NCBI GenBank assembly: GCA_033856025.1
Contig: JAWVFQ010000037.1
Location: 258,802-322,801, forward strand
Direction of reading: 5' to 3'
Length of the DNA stretch: 64,000 nt
Source: AC-38 sp033856025
Lineage (GTDB): Bacteria; Actinomycetota; Thermoleophilia; Solirubrobacterales; Solirubrobacteraceae
In this document: positions 41,958-51,856 of the stretch, in pieces
How the letters are laid out: every line of letters begins with the position of its first letter
Numbering within the stretch: position 1 is the first letter of the stretch
The notes under the pieces: model-generated
What the model saw: only the letters and a program-made list of their open reading frames with translations
What the model was told of the DNA's origin: nothing
Databases searched by the model: none
Made by a program: the position numbers and the translations under genes

Positions 41958-43231
41958 AGCTCCTGTTCGACCGCATCGACCAGCCGAACCTGAACCGCCT
42001 CGACACCTACCGCGAGCGCGGCGGCTACGAGTCGCTGCGCCGCGCGCTGGCCATGTCCCCCGACGAGGTGGTGGCCGAGATCGACGCGTCGGGCCTGCGC
42101 GGTCGCGGCGGCGCCGGGTTCCAGATGGGCAAGAAGGCCTCGTTCATCCCCAAGGGCGACATGGACAAGTACCTCGTGTGCAACGCCGACGAGTCCGAGC
42201 CGGGGACGTTCAAGGACCGCGAGCTCATGCAGAAGAACCCCCACCAGCTCATCGAGGGGATGGGGATCGCCGCCCACGCCACGGGCTGCAACCGGGCCTT
42301 CGTCTACATCCGCGGCGAGTACGACTACGTGGCCGACATCCTCGAGGCGTCGCTGCGCGAGGCCCAGGAGGCGGGGCTGCTGGAGCACGTGATCCTGGTC
42401 GTCCACCGCGGCGCCGGCGCCTACATCTGCGGCGAGGAGACGGCGCTGCTGGACTCGCTGGAGGGCAAGCGCGGCAACCCGCGGCTCAAGCCCCCCTTCC
42501 CGGCCAACCAGGGCCTCTACCAGGGCCCGACGCTGATCAACAACGTCGAGACGCTCTCCACCGTCCCCCACATCATCCGGATGGGCGGCTCCGAGTACGC
42601 CAAGCTGGGGACCGAGACCTCGACGGGCACCAAGATCGTCTCGGTGTCCGGCCACGTCCAGCGGCCGGGCAACTACGAGATCGAGCTGGGGATGTCGTCG
42701 CGCGACATCATCTTCGGCCTGGCCGGCGGGCCGCCCGAGGGCCGCCGCGTGAAGCTGTGGTTCCCGGGCGGGTCCTCGTCCCCGGTGCTCACCGAGGAGC
42801 ACCTGGACCTGGCCTACGACTTCGACAGCATGGCCCAGGCGGGGTCGATGCTGGGCTCGGGCTCGATCATCGTGGTCGACGACACGACGCCCGTCCTGGA
42901 CGTGGCCAAGTGGGTGGCGAAGTTCTACACGCACGAGTCGTGCGGGAAGTGCACGCCGTGCCGCGAGGGGACGGCGTGGACGCTGGCCATGGTGGAGCGC
43001 ATGGACCGCGGCGAGGCCACGCCCATGGACCTGGAGATCATGTCCGGCGTCCAGGAGCAGATCATCGGCCACTGCCTGTGCGTGCTGGGCGACTCGATGG
43101 CCATGCCGATCGCGTCGATGGTCAAGCACTTCCGCGAGGAGCTCGAGGAGCACATCGAGACGGCCCGCGCCCGGCGCGAGGGCCTGCCGGTGGGCGACGC
43201 GCCGGTCCCGCCCGAGCAGGTCGCGGTCTGA
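41954..43231 (+). CDS. nuoF: NADH-quinone oxidoreductase subunit F
   Basis: A 425-residue catalytic NADH-binding subunit with FMN and 4Fe-4S cluster N3. FMN/NADH motifs are GLRGRGGAGFQMGKK near 47 and GAGAYICGEETALLDSLEG near 155; the cluster ligands are in ESCGKCTPCREG near 330 and a Cys near 372. GTG start with a GTGA overlap to nuoE. Confidence 0.97.
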   Translation: MKLLFDRIDQPNLNRLDTYRERGGYESLRRALAMSPDEVVAEIDASGLRGRGGAGFQMGKKASFIPKGDMDKYLVCNADESEPGTFKDRELMQKNPHQLIEGMGIAAHATGCNRAFVYIRGEYDYVADILEASLREAQEAGLLEHVILVVHRGAGAYICGEETALLDSLEGKRGNPRLKPPFPANQGLYQGPTLINNVETLSTVPHIIRMGGSEYAKLGTETSTGTKIVSVSGHVQRPGNYEIELGMSSRDIIFGLAGGPPEGRRVKLWFPGGSSSPVLTEEHLDLAYDFDSMAQAGSMLGSGSIIVVDDTTPVLDVAKWVAKFYTHESCGKCTPCREGTAWTLAMVERMDRGEATPMDLEIMSGVQEQIIGHCLCVLGDSMAMPIASMVKHFREELEEHIETARARREGLPVGDAPVPPEQVAV

Positions 43232-45708
43232 TGCCCCGCCCCGAGCAGCGCTTCGTGACGCTGACCATCGACGGGAGGGAGGTTGAGGCGCCGGAGAACT
43301 CGATGCTGGTGGACGGGGCCAAGTACGGCGACGTCGAGATCCCCGTCTTCTGCTACGAGCCCAAGCTCGGCCCGCCCGTCGGCGCCTGCCGGATGTGCCT
43401 GGTCGAGGTCGAGGGGATCCCCAAGCTCCAGACCGCCTGCTCCACGCCGGTCAAGGACGGGATGGTCGTCCACACCCAGACCGAGCGGGTGAAAAGCGCG
43501 CAGGAGTCCGTGGTCGAGTTCCTGCTCATCAACCACCCGCTGGACTGCCCGGTGTGCGACAAGGGCGGCGAGTGTCCGCTCCAGGACGTCTCGTACGGCT
43601 GGGGCGGCGGCAAGTCGCGCTTCATCGAGCCCAAGCGCCACTTCCGCAAGCCGCTCGAGCTCAGTCCCCTGGTGGCGATCGACCGCGAGCGCTGCATCCT
43701 GTGCTACCGCTGCGTGCGCTACTCCCAGGAGGTGGCCGAGGACCACCAGCTGGTGTTGCAGGAGCGCGGCAACCACTCCTACGTCTCCACCTTCGACGGC
43801 CATCCCTACGTGGCGCCGTTCTCGGGGAACATCGTGGAGCTGTGCCCGGTCGGGGCGCTGACGTCGCGCGTCTACCGCTTCCGCGCCCGGCCCTGGGACG
43901 TCGAGGACGCGGGCTCGGTGTGCACGCTGTGCCCGGCCCAGTGCAACATCACCTTCACGGTGCGCGACGACCGCGCGCTGCGCGTCCTGTCGCGCGACAA
44001 CCCCGACGTCGACGACGGGTGGCTGTGCGACAAGGGGCGCTTCGGCTACCAGGCGATCCACGCCGACGAGCGCGTCGTCTCGCCGATGGTGCGCGAGGGC
44101 GGGTCGCTGCGGCCGGTGTCGTGGGAGCGCGCGCTGAGCGAGGCGGCGTCGGCGCTGGCGCGCGCCCGGGGCCGCGTGGGCGCGCTGGCCGGCGACGGCG
44201 CCACCAACGAGGAGGGCTGGCTGGTGTCGCGCCTGCTGCGCGAGGCGCTGGAGTCGGGCGACCTGGACTCGCGCCTGGCCGGCGGGCCGTCGCGCGAGAC
44301 GGCCCGCACCCTGGCCGCGCCGGGGCTGGCCGCGACCGTCCCCGACGTCGAGTTCGCCCACTCCGTCCTGGTCCTGGACTGCGAGCCGGTGGACGACATG
44401 CCGATCCTCGACCTGCGCATCCGCAAGGGCGTGCGCCGCCAGGGCGTGCGCCTCGCGGTGGCCACGAGCCGGCCCAGCTCGCTGGACCGCAACGCCGAGG
44501 TGTCCGTGCGCTACGCCCCCGGGGCCGGCGAGGCGTTCGTGGCCGCGCTGGACGCCGCCCTGGCCGGCGAGGCCGACGACTCGCTCGCCACCGCCGCCGG
44601 AGCGGACCCGCAGGGGATCCGCGATCTCGCCCAGATGCTCCGGGCGCAGGACGTGGTCGTGGTGTGGGGCGAGCGGCTCACGGGCGGGCCGCGCGGCGAC
44701 CAGGCCGGCCGGGCGCTGCTCAACGTGGCCGCGCGACTCGGCCTGTCCGGCGACGGCTCGGGCCTGCTCGAGGTCCCCGCCAGCGCCAACGGCCGGGGCC
44801 TGTGCGAAGCCGGCTTCCTCCCCGACGCGGGGCCGGGCTGGAGCGAGGTCGTCGCGGCCGGCGAGGGCTCCGCCGGGCCGCGGGATGCGGCCGGCATCGC
44901 TCGCGCTCTCGCCGACGGCGAGCTCTCCGCGCTCTATCTGCTGCGCACCGATCCGCTCCGGACCCACCCCGACCGGCCAACGTGGCAAGCCGGGCTGGAG
45001 CGCGCGAACGCCGTCATCGCGCACGCCTCGGTCCTCACCGAGGGGCTGCGCGAGCACGCGACCGTCGTCTTCCCCGCCGAGTCCTACGCCGAGAAGGAGG
45101 GGACGGTCACCCATCCCGACGGCCGCGTCCAGCGGCTGCGCCCGGCGATCGGCCGGCCCGGCGACGTGCGCGCCGAGTGGCAGGTGATCGGCGACCTGGC
45201 CAAGCGGCTCGGCCTCGACCTGGACTTCCCGCTGGCCAGCGACGTCAGCGCGGCGCTGTTCGAGGCCGTCCCCTTCTACTCCGGCCTCTCGCTGGTCGAG
45301 CTGGCCGCCCACGGCGTGCGCTGGCCCGAGCGCGAGGCCGCGTCCGCCCTCGACGCGCCCGTCCCCGAGCCGGGACAGCTCGAGACCCCTCCCAACGCCC
45401 CCTCCCCCAACGGCGCGCTGCGGCTGGGCACGTTCCGGCCGATCTGGTCGGCCCCCGAGGTCGAGGTGTCGCCGGCCCTGCGCTTCCTCACCCCCCGCGC
45501 GCGCGTCGAGCTCTCGCCCCAGGACGCGCAGCGCCTCGGCGTCGCCCAGGGCGCGACCGTCGAGGTGGCCCACGACGAGACGGTCGTGACCGCCGAGGTC
45601 GCGCTGCGCAGCGACGTCCCGCCGGGCTCGGCGTTCCTGCCCGAGGCCGAGGGCGGCGCCGCCCTGACGCACGGGGAGCCCCGTCTGGTGGAGGTGCGGC
45701 CGGCATGA
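43231..45708 (+). CDS. nuoG: NADH-quinone oxidoreductase subunit G
   Basis: An 825-residue molybdopterin-like subunit. The N terminus holds the 2Fe-2S cluster (VFCYEPKLGPPVGACRMC), the His-ligated 4Fe-4S cluster (HPLDCPVCDKGGECPLQD), a third cluster (CILCYRCVRYSQ...CPVGAL), and the extra N7-type site (CTLCPAQC...CDKGRFG) found in some bacteria. The rest is the inactive molybdopterin-oxidoreductase fold. TGATG overlap with nuoF. Confidence 0.96.
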   Translation: MPRPEQRFVTLTIDGREVEAPENSMLVDGAKYGDVEIPVFCYEPKLGPPVGACRMCLVEVEGIPKLQTACSTPVKDGMVVHTQTERVKSAQESVVEFLLINHPLDCPVCDKGGECPLQDVSYGWGGGKSRFIEPKRHFRKPLELSPLVAIDRERCILCYRCVRYSQEVAEDHQLVLQERGNHSYVSTFDGHPYVAPFSGNIVELCPVGALTSRVYRFRARPWDVEDAGSVCTLCPAQCNITFTVRDDRALRVLSRDNPDVDDGWLCDKGRFGYQAIHADERVVSPMVREGGSLRPVSWERALSEAASALARARGRVGALAGDGATNEEGWLVSRLLREALESGDLDSRLAGGPSRETARTLAAPGLAATVPDVEFAHSVLVLDCEPVDDMPILDLRIRKGVRRQGVRLAVATSRPSSLDRNAEVSVRYAPGAGEAFVAALDAALAGEADDSLATAAGADPQGIRDLAQMLRAQDVVVVWGERLTGGPRGDQAGRALLNVAARLGLSGDGSGLLEVPASANGRGLCEAGFLPDAGPGWSEVVAAGEGSAGPRDAAGIARALADGELSALYLLRTDPLRTHPDRPTWQAGLERANAVIAHASVLTEGLREHATVVFPAESYAEKEGTVTHPDGRVQRLRPAIGRPGDVRAEWQVIGDLAKRLGLDLDFPLASDVSAALFEAVPFYSGLSLVELAAHGVRWPEREAASALDAPVPEPGQLETPPNAPSPNGALRLGTFRPIWSAPEVEVSPALRFLTPRARVELSPQDAQRLGVAQGATVEVAHDETVVTAEVALRSDVPPGSAFLPEAEGGAALTHGEPRLVEVRPA

Positions 45709-46727
45709 CCGTCCTGGGCGCCGTCGGCTACTACGAGCCCTGGTGGGCGCAGCTGGCGAAGTCGCTGATCATCTTCGCCGTCGTCCTGCAGCTGGTGCCG
45801 ATAGTCCTCATGTTCGAGCGCAAGGTGATGGGACGGATGCAGGGGCGCTACGGGCCCAACCGGGTGGGTCCGTTCGGCGCCGTCCAGCCGCTGGCCGACA
45901 TCCTCAAGCTGCTGTCCAAGGAGCAGTCGCGGCCCACGAGCAGCGTCGGCCCCCTCTACGCGCTCGCGCCCGCGATCTCCATCCTCACCGCCGTCGCCGC
46001 CCTGGCCATCATCCCGTTCGGCCACGTCGTGGACGTGTTCGGCACGAACGTCGGGCTGTACGGGATCGACGTGGGGATCGGCCCGCTCTACCTGTTCGCG
46101 TTCGGGGCGATCGCCTTCTACGGCGTGGTGCTGGGCGGCTGGGCGTCGGGGTCGAAGTACTCGTTCCTCGGCGCCATGCGCGGGGCCGCGCAGCTCATCT
46201 CCTACGAGGTCGCGATGGGGCTGTCGATCGTCGGCGTGATCTTCACCGCGGGGTCGCTCTCGCTGGTCGACATCGTCGAGGCGCAGCAGGGCATGTGGTA
46301 CGTCGTGCCGCAGTTCGTCGGCTTCCTGATCTTCCTGGTCGCCGGCTTCGCCGAGACCAACCGCGCGCCGTTCGACCTCCCCGAGGCCGACGCCGAGCTC
46401 GTCCAGGGCTACATGACGGAGTACGGCGCGGCGCGCTTCGCCCTCTTCTACTTCGCCGAGTACATGAACATGATCGTCGTCTCGGCGATCGCCACGACGC
46501 TGTTCCTGGGCGGCTGGCTGCTGCCCTTCGGGATCGACCCGCCGACATGGGTCGACCCGATCGTCGTCCTGGGCAAGATCTTCCTCTTCCTGTTCCTGTT
46601 CGTGTGGGTGCGCGCCACGCTGCCGCGACTGCGCTACGACCAGCTGATGTCGTTCGGCTGGAAGGTGCTGCTGCCGCTGGCCACGGCGAACGCGCTGGTG
46701 ACCGCGATCCTGGTGGTGGAGACATGA
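45705..46727 (+). CDS. nuoH: NADH-quinone oxidoreductase subunit H
   Basis: A 340-residue membrane subunit with about eight TM helices that forms the quinone channel. Motifs: FERKVMGRMQGRYGPNRVGP near 38 and AETNRAPFDLPEADAELVQG near 220. ATGA overlap with nuoG. Confidence 0.97.
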   Translation: MTVLGAVGYYEPWWAQLAKSLIIFAVVLQLVPIVLMFERKVMGRMQGRYGPNRVGPFGAVQPLADILKLLSKEQSRPTSSVGPLYALAPAISILTAVAALAIIPFGHVVDVFGTNVGLYGIDVGIGPLYLFAFGAIAFYGVVLGGWASGSKYSFLGAMRGAAQLISYEVAMGLSIVGVIFTAGSLSLVDIVEAQQGMWYVVPQFVGFLIFLVAGFAETNRAPFDLPEADAELVQGYMTEYGAARFALFYFAEYMNMIVVSAIATTLFLGGWLLPFGIDPPTWVDPIVVLGKIFLFLFLFVWVRATLPRLRYDQLMSFGWKVLLPLATANALVTAILVVET

Positions 46728-47245
46728 GCGACGACGTCGTCGAGGTCGTCCGCGGCCCGCAGCCGGGCGGGGCCGGGGGCGCGTACCGCGCGTTCGGGGA
46801 GACCCTGCGCGGGCTGAAGACCACGTTCGCCCGGATCCTCGAGGGCCCGGTCACCATCCAGTACCCGGAGGAGAAGGTGCCGGTGTACCCGCGGTTCCGA
46901 GGTCGCCACAAGCTGCACCGCTTCGACGACACCGGGCTGGAGAAGTGCGTCGGCTGCTCGCTGTGCGCGGCCGCTTGCCCGGCGGACTGCATCCGCGTCG
47001 TGGCCGCCGAGAACACGCCGGAGAACCGCGTGTCGGCCGGCGAGCGCTACGCCGCGGTCTACGAGATCAACATGAGCCGCTGCATCTTCTGCGGCTACTG
47101 CGAGGTCGCGTGCCCGTTCGACGCGATCACGATGGGACACGACTACGAGCTCTCGGACTACAACCGCCGCGACCTCGTCTTCACCAAGGAGATGCTGCTC
47201 GCAGAGGCCCTGGAGCGCGCGCCGCTGCGGGCGGAAGGAGAATAG
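46724..47245 (+). CDS. nuoI: NADH-quinone oxidoreductase subunit I
   Basis: A 173-residue subunit with two 4Fe-4S clusters: CVGCSLCAAACPADC near 76 and CIFCGYCEVACPFDAI near 118. An amphipathic N terminus contacts the membrane arm. ATGA overlap with nuoH; its stop adjoins the nuoJ start. Confidence 0.97.
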   Translation: MSDDVVEVVRGPQPGGAGGAYRAFGETLRGLKTTFARILEGPVTIQYPEEKVPVYPRFRGRHKLHRFDDTGLEKCVGCSLCAAACPADCIRVVAAENTPENRVSAGERYAAVYEINMSRCIFCGYCEVACPFDAITMGHDYELSDYNRRDLVFTKEMLLAEALERAPLRAEGE

Positions 47246-47899
47246 GTGGCGGAGGTCCTGTTCTTTCTCGCGTCGTTGGGGGCGCTCGCGGGGGCGATCG
47301 GGGTCGTCGCGGTCCGCAACCCCTTCTACAGCGTGCTCGCGCTGGTGGGGCACCTGCTCTCGCTGGCCGCGCTGTTCCTGCTGCTGCGCGCGGAGTTCGT
47401 CGCCGCCGCCCAGGTGGTCGTGTACGCGGGCGCGGTGATGGTCCTCTACGTGTTCGTCGTGGCCTACATCGGCGGCGAGGACCGGCCCATCGGCGGGCCG
47501 GGACCGAGCTTCCCCTCCGTGGCGCCGCTGTTCGCCATCGCCCTGTTCGTCGAGCTGTGCGTGGCCACGCTGGGCTCGGGGCTCAAGGCGATCGATGGCG
47601 AGGGCGCGCCCTACGTCGCCGGCTTCGGCAGTCCCGCGCAGATCGGCGAGCTCTTCCTCACCCGCTTCCTGCTGCCCTTCGAGGTGGCCTCCTACCTGCT
47701 GCTGATCGCGGCGGTCGGCGCGGTCATCCTGGCCCGGCGCCGGCGCGGGCTGGAGGATGAGGCGTCGGCGGACCGGATGCCGGTGTCCGTCGGCGACCTC
47801 TTCCGCCCCGAGCCCGGCGTCGGGACCCAGGCCGAGAGCGTCGGCGTCCTCGCCGACCAACGCGCCCGCGCCGCGCGTCAACAGGACGAAGGCTGGTGA
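47246..47899 (+). CDS. nuoJ: NADH-quinone oxidoreductase subunit J
   Basis: A 217-residue five-TM subunit: NPFYSVLALVGHLLSLAALF near 26 and VVVYAGAVMVLYVFVVAYIG near 57. The cytoplasmic tail of about 45 residues is longer than usual. GTG start directly after nuoI. Uniquely in this operon, a 166-bp gap follows it. Confidence 0.94.
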   Translation: MAEVLFFLASLGALAGAIGVVAVRNPFYSVLALVGHLLSLAALFLLLRAEFVAAAQVVVYAGAVMVLYVFVVAYIGGEDRPIGGPGPSFPSVAPLFAIALFVELCVATLGSGLKAIDGEGAPYVAGFGSPAQIGELFLTRFLLPFEVASYLLLIAAVGAVILARRRRGLEDEASADRMPVSVGDLFRPEPGVGTQAESVGVLADQRARAARQQDEGW

Positions 47900-47947
47900 A
47901 GCCGCCCATCGCCTCCCTGTCGCACGCACGGATGACGCGCGATTCCT

Positions 47948-48032
47948 GCGCTGGATCTGCGTCCTCGGGCTCGTCGATGCCGCCGGCATCGACTTCCCCC
48001 TGCGTCCTTGCCCAGCTTGGACTCGCGCGCCC
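47948..48032. repeat. Dispersed repeat, copy B, between nuoJ and nuoK
   Basis: Ungapped match to 37524-37608 with 76 of 85 positions equal. Here the central palindrome extends by one pair (TCGATGCC/GGCATCGA). It fills much of the only sizeable gap in the nuo operon. An open frame runs across it, but the mismatch pattern between copies does not support coding. Confidence 0.85.
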
Positions 48033-48065
48033 CCGCACACACGCCAGAGAGGCGGTGAACGGCTA

Positions 48066-48365
48066 ATGGCGATCGGCTGGTACCTGGCCGTGTCCGCGCT
48101 GATCTTCGCGATCGGCGCGGCCGGGGTGCTCGTGCGGCGCAACCCGCTCGTCATCCTGCTGTGCCTGGAGCTGATGCTCAACGCGGCCAACCTGGCGCTG
48201 GTGGCGTTCGCGCGGATGCACGGCAACGGGGACGGTCAGGTCTTCGCGCTGATCGTGATGGTGGTCGCCGCGTGCGAGGTGACGATCGGCCTGGGCCTGA
48301 TCGTGGCCATCCACCGCCGCCGCCTGCCCGTGGACGTCGACGAGCTGCGGGAGCTGCGCGGCTAG
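48066..48365 (+). CDS. nuoK: NADH-quinone oxidoreductase subunit K
   Basis: A 99-residue three-TM subunit with ligand-like conserved Glu residues: LLCLELMLNAANLALVAF near 32 and VVAACEVTIGLGLIVAI near 66. ATG at 48066 follows the repeat region; an alternative longer frame upstream runs through the repeat and is rejected. It abuts nuoL. Confidence 0.96.
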   Translation: MAIGWYLAVSALIFAIGAAGVLVRRNPLVILLCLELMLNAANLALVAFARMHGNGDGQVFALIVMVVAACEVTIGLGLIVAIHRRRLPVDVDELRELRG

Positions 48366-50381
48366 ATGTCCCCCACCACCTTCGGCTGGCTCGTCCTCGC
48401 CTTCCCGCTCGCCGGGACGCTGGTCGTGGCGCTCGGCTGGCGCGCGCTCCCCGGCAAGCTGCCCGGCTGGATCGGCACGGGCGCGATCCTCGCCGCGTTC
48501 CTGGCCTCGCTGGGCGCCCTGCTCTCGCTGAACGGCCGCGAGGGCGAGCACGCCAAGACCGTCGCCTCCACCGCCTACGACTACGCCAACACGGTCGGCG
48601 TGGACGCCAACCTGACGATCCTCGTCGACCCGCTGTCCGTCTTCATGATCCTGGTCGTCACGGGCGTGAGCACGCTCATCCACCTCTACTCGGTGGCCTA
48701 CATGTGGGAGGACCGCGGCTACGCGCGCTTCTTCGCCTACCTGAACTTCTTCGTCTTCTCGATGCTGCTGCTCGTCCTGGCGGGGAACTTCTTCCTGCTC
48801 ATCGTCGGGTGGGCGTTCGTCGGCGCCGCCTCCTACCTGCTGATCAGCTTCTGGTACCGGCGCCGCACGGCCACGCGCGCCGGGATCAAGGCCTTCGTCA
48901 TGAACGTGATCGGCGACGTCGGCCTGGTGCTCGGGACCTACTTCATCTTCAAGCACACCGGGACGCTGGACTTCGTCGGTGCGTTCGAGAGGGCGCCCGA
49001 CGTGTTCGCCAACAACGACGGCGACCTGGTGGCGGGCTGCATCCTGCTCCTGGTCGGCGCCTTCGCCAAGTCCGCGCAGATCCCGCTGCACACCTGGCTC
49101 CCGGACGCCATGGAGGGCCCGACGCCGGTCTCCGCCCTCATCCACGCGGCGACGATGGTCACGGCCGGCGTCTACCTGATCGCGCGCATGCACCCGCTGT
49201 TCGAGCGCGCGCCCGCGGCGGCCGACGTGGGCGCGGTGATCGGCTGCCTGACGCTGTTCGTGGCGGCGACGATCGCGCTCACCCAGACCGACCTCAAGCG
49301 CGTCATCGCCTACTCGACGATGTCGCAGATCGGCTACATGATCATGGGCGTCTCCACCGGCGCCTACGCGGCGGGGATGTTCCACCTCATGACGCACGCG
49401 TTCTTCAAGGCGCTGCTGTTCATGGCCGCCGGCTCGGTCATCGCCGCGATGGCGGGGGTCCAGGACCTGGACCGGATGGGCGGGTTGCGGCGGGCCATGC
49501 CGTTCACGTTCGCGACGATGGTGATCGGGGGGCTGGCCCTCTCGGGCGTCCCGCCGTTCTCCGGGTTCTTCTCCAAGGACGAGATCCTCCTGGCCGTCGG
49601 GGACCGCGGCGGCTGGCACTGGATCCTCTACGTCATCGGCTACCTGGCCGCCTTCCTCACCGCGGTCTACACGTTCCGGATGATCTTCCGGGCCTTCTAC
49701 GGCGACCCGGTCCCCGAGGCCCGCGAGCTGGAGGCCGGCCACCTGGCCCACGCCGAGACGCCGGTCAACCCGATGACGGGCGAGGAGGAGGACACCGACG
49801 TCGGCTTCCCCGGTCCGGGCCATTTCATCGCCGAGCGCGAGTGGCCGATGCGCGCGGCCATGGGCGTGCTGGCGCTGGGCGCGGTGGTGCTCGGCTTCCT
49901 CCAGGTCCCCCACGCCACCCACGTCGTCGACCACTTCCTCGAGCCGACGTTCGCGGGCTCGCAATTCGCCACGAGCCAGCCGTCGGACACCCTGCTGTGG
50001 CTGGGCCTGGTGCTCGGCGCGGTGCTGGGCCTGGGCGGGATCGCCGTGGCCCACCTCCTGTGGGTCCGCCGGCCGGAGCTGCCGGGGCGCATCCGCGCGC
50101 GGGTGGAGCCGCTGTACGAGCTGTCCTTCCACAAGTGGTGGTTCGACGAGGCCTACGACCGGGCGTTCGTGCGCCCGGCCCGCGCCGCGGGCACCTGGCT
50201 GCGCGAGCGCTTCGAGCGGTGGGTCATCGACGGCGCGCTGGTCGGTGGCCCGACGGCGGCCGTGCGCGCGGGGTCGTCGTTCGTGCGTTCGATCCAGGAC
50301 GGCTACCTGCGCGTCTACGCCGCGCTGCTGCTGTTCGGCGTGATCGGCGTCGCCTTCTACTTCCTGGTCGTGTCCACCTGA
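48366..50381 (+). CDS. nuoL: NADH-quinone oxidoreductase subunit L
   Basis: A 671-residue antiporter-like subunit with about 16 TM helices and the long lateral C-terminal helix. Conserved proton-channel motif region: FVGAASYLLISFWYRR near 155, KSAQIPLHTWLPDAMEGPTP near 235 and VIAYSTMSQIGYMIMG near 315. A His/Glu-rich stretch around 450-480 lies in a loop. The start directly follows the nuoK stop. Confidence 0.96.
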   Translation: MSPTTFGWLVLAFPLAGTLVVALGWRALPGKLPGWIGTGAILAAFLASLGALLSLNGREGEHAKTVASTAYDYANTVGVDANLTILVDPLSVFMILVVTGVSTLIHLYSVAYMWEDRGYARFFAYLNFFVFSMLLLVLAGNFFLLIVGWAFVGAASYLLISFWYRRRTATRAGIKAFVMNVIGDVGLVLGTYFIFKHTGTLDFVGAFERAPDVFANNDGDLVAGCILLLVGAFAKSAQIPLHTWLPDAMEGPTPVSALIHAATMVTAGVYLIARMHPLFERAPAAADVGAVIGCLTLFVAATIALTQTDLKRVIAYSTMSQIGYMIMGVSTGAYAAGMFHLMTHAFFKALLFMAAGSVIAAMAGVQDLDRMGGLRRAMPFTFATMVIGGLALSGVPPFSGFFSKDEILLAVGDRGGWHWILYVIGYLAAFLTAVYTFRMIFRAFYGDPVPEARELEAGHLAHAETPVNPMTGEEEDTDVGFPGPGHFIAEREWPMRAAMGVLALGAVVLGFLQVPHATHVVDHFLEPTFAGSQFATSQPSDTLLWLGLVLGAVLGLGGIAVAHLLWVRRPELPGRIRARVEPLYELSFHKWWFDEAYDRAFVRPARAAGTWLRERFERWVIDGALVGGPTAAVRAGSSFVRSIQDGYLRVYAALLLFGVIGVAFYFLVVST

Positions 50382-51856
50382 TGGCGCTGTCCATCCTCAT
50401 CTGGCTCCCCGCCCTGTCCGGCGTCGTGGCCGCGCTGTGGCCGGCGCGCTGGGCGCCGCGGGTGACGCTGGCCGGCGCCGTGTTCACGCTGGGAATGGCC
50501 GTGGGCTACGTCGTCTCGTTCGACCGCGGCGCGCCGGGCCTGCAGTGGGTCACGGACAGGACGTGGATCGGCGAGCTGGGCATCCACTACAAGCTCGGGC
50601 TGGACGGGCTGAACCTCTTCCTCGTCCTGGTCACCGCGCTGCTCTTCGCGGCCGCGCTGCTGCACGCCAACCTGCGCGACTGGGAGCGCCCGCGCCTCTT
50701 CTACGCGATGTTCGCGCTGGCCGAGTCCGCCGTGCTGGGCGCGTTCCTGGCCCAGGACCTGGCGCTGTTCGTCGTCTTCTTCGACCTCATGCTGATCCCG
50801 TTCTACTTCCTGATCGGGGCCTGGGGGCGCGGCGACCGGGTGCGCGCGACGACCAAGCTGGTCATCTACACGCTGGTCGGCTCGCTGTTCATGCTGGCCG
50901 GCGCGGTGGCCACGGGCGTGATCGCGTCGCAGGGCGGCAACAGCCTCAGCTTCGCGCTGTCCGATCTCGCCCAGGTGCAGCTGGCCAAGGGGACGCAGGA
51001 GTGGATCTTCCTGTGCTTCGCCGTCGCGTTCCTGGTCAAGATGCCGCTGTTCCCGCTGCACGGCTGGATGCCCGACGGGTACCGCGCCATGCCGCTGCCG
51101 GTGCTGGCCGTGTTCTCCGCCGTGCTGTCGAAGGTGGCGGCGTACGGGTTCCTGCGGATCGTCCTGCCGCTGTTCCCCGACGCGTCCGCGCACTTCCAGG
51201 ACCTGATGCTGCTGATCGCGCTGGCGTCGATCCTCTACGGGTCGATCCTGGCCTTCACGCAGACCGACCTGCGCCTGATCCTGGGCTTCTCCTCGATGGC
51301 GCAGCTCGGGTTCATCGTGCTGGGGATCTTCTCCCTGCGACCGGAGGGCGCGCAGGGGGCGCTGCTGCAGATGGTCAACCACGCGCTGGTGGTCGTGCCG
51401 CTGTTCTTCATCGTCGGCGCGCTGGCGGCCCGGGCCGGCGGGTCGGAGGACGTGCGCGAGATGGGCGGGATGGCGGCCCGGGCGCCGGTGCTGGCGGCCG
51501 TCTTCCTGATCGCCGCGCTGGCCAACCTGGCCATGCCGGGCTTCGCCAACTTCGTCGGCGAGTTCTACATCCTGCTCGGCGTCTTCAAGGCCAAGCTGGT
51601 CATCGCGCTCGTCGCCTCGACGGGCGTGGTGCTGGCCTCGGTGTACATGCTGCGCGCGTTCGTGGGAGCGATGCACAACCGCGGCGGTGCGGGGGTGGAG
51701 TCGCGCGAGCTGTCGCTCGGGGAGGCGGCGACGATCGTGCCCCTGGTCGTGTGCGTGATCGCGCTGGCCGTCTACCCGCAGCTGCCGCTCGCCCGCTCCC
51801 AGGACACGGTCAAGGCCTCCGTCCGCTCCGCGCGGCTGGTGGCGAACGCGCCATGA
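50381..51856 (+). CDS. nuoM: NADH-quinone oxidoreductase subunit M
   Basis: A 491-residue antiporter-like subunit with about 14 TM helices. Motifs: GLDGLNLFLVLVTALLF near 70, FFDLMLIPFYFLIGAWG near 130, KMPLFPLHGWMPDGYRAMPL near 215 and LILGFSSMAQLGFIVLG near 295. TGATG overlap with nuoL. Confidence 0.96.
   Translation: MALSILIWLPALSGVVAALWPARWAPRVTLAGAVFTLGMAVGYVVSFDRGAPGLQWVTDRTWIGELGIHYKLGLDGLNLFLVLVTALLFAAALLHANLRDWERPRLFYAMFALAESAVLGAFLAQDLALFVVFFDLMLIPFYFLIGAWGRGDRVRATTKLVIYTLVGSLFMLAGAVATGVIASQGGNSLSFALSDLAQVQLAKGTQEWIFLCFAVAFLVKMPLFPLHGWMPDGYRAMPLPVLAVFSAVLSKVAAYGFLRIVLPLFPDASAHFQDLMLLIALASILYGSILAFTQTDLRLILGFSSMAQLGFIVLGIFSLRPEGAQGALLQMVNHALVVVPLFFIVGALAARAGGSEDVREMGGMAARAPVLAAVFLIAALANLAMPGFANFVGEFYILLGVFKAKLVIALVASTGVVLASVYMLRAFVGAMHNRGGAGVESRELSLGEAATIVPLVVCVIALAVYPQLPLARSQDTVKASVRSARLVANAP

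Noticed and set aside
47757..48365. Open frame running from nuoJ through the repeat into nuoK
   Set aside because: Comparison of the two repeat copies shows non-synonymous changes throughout, and nuoK has a normal start at 48066.
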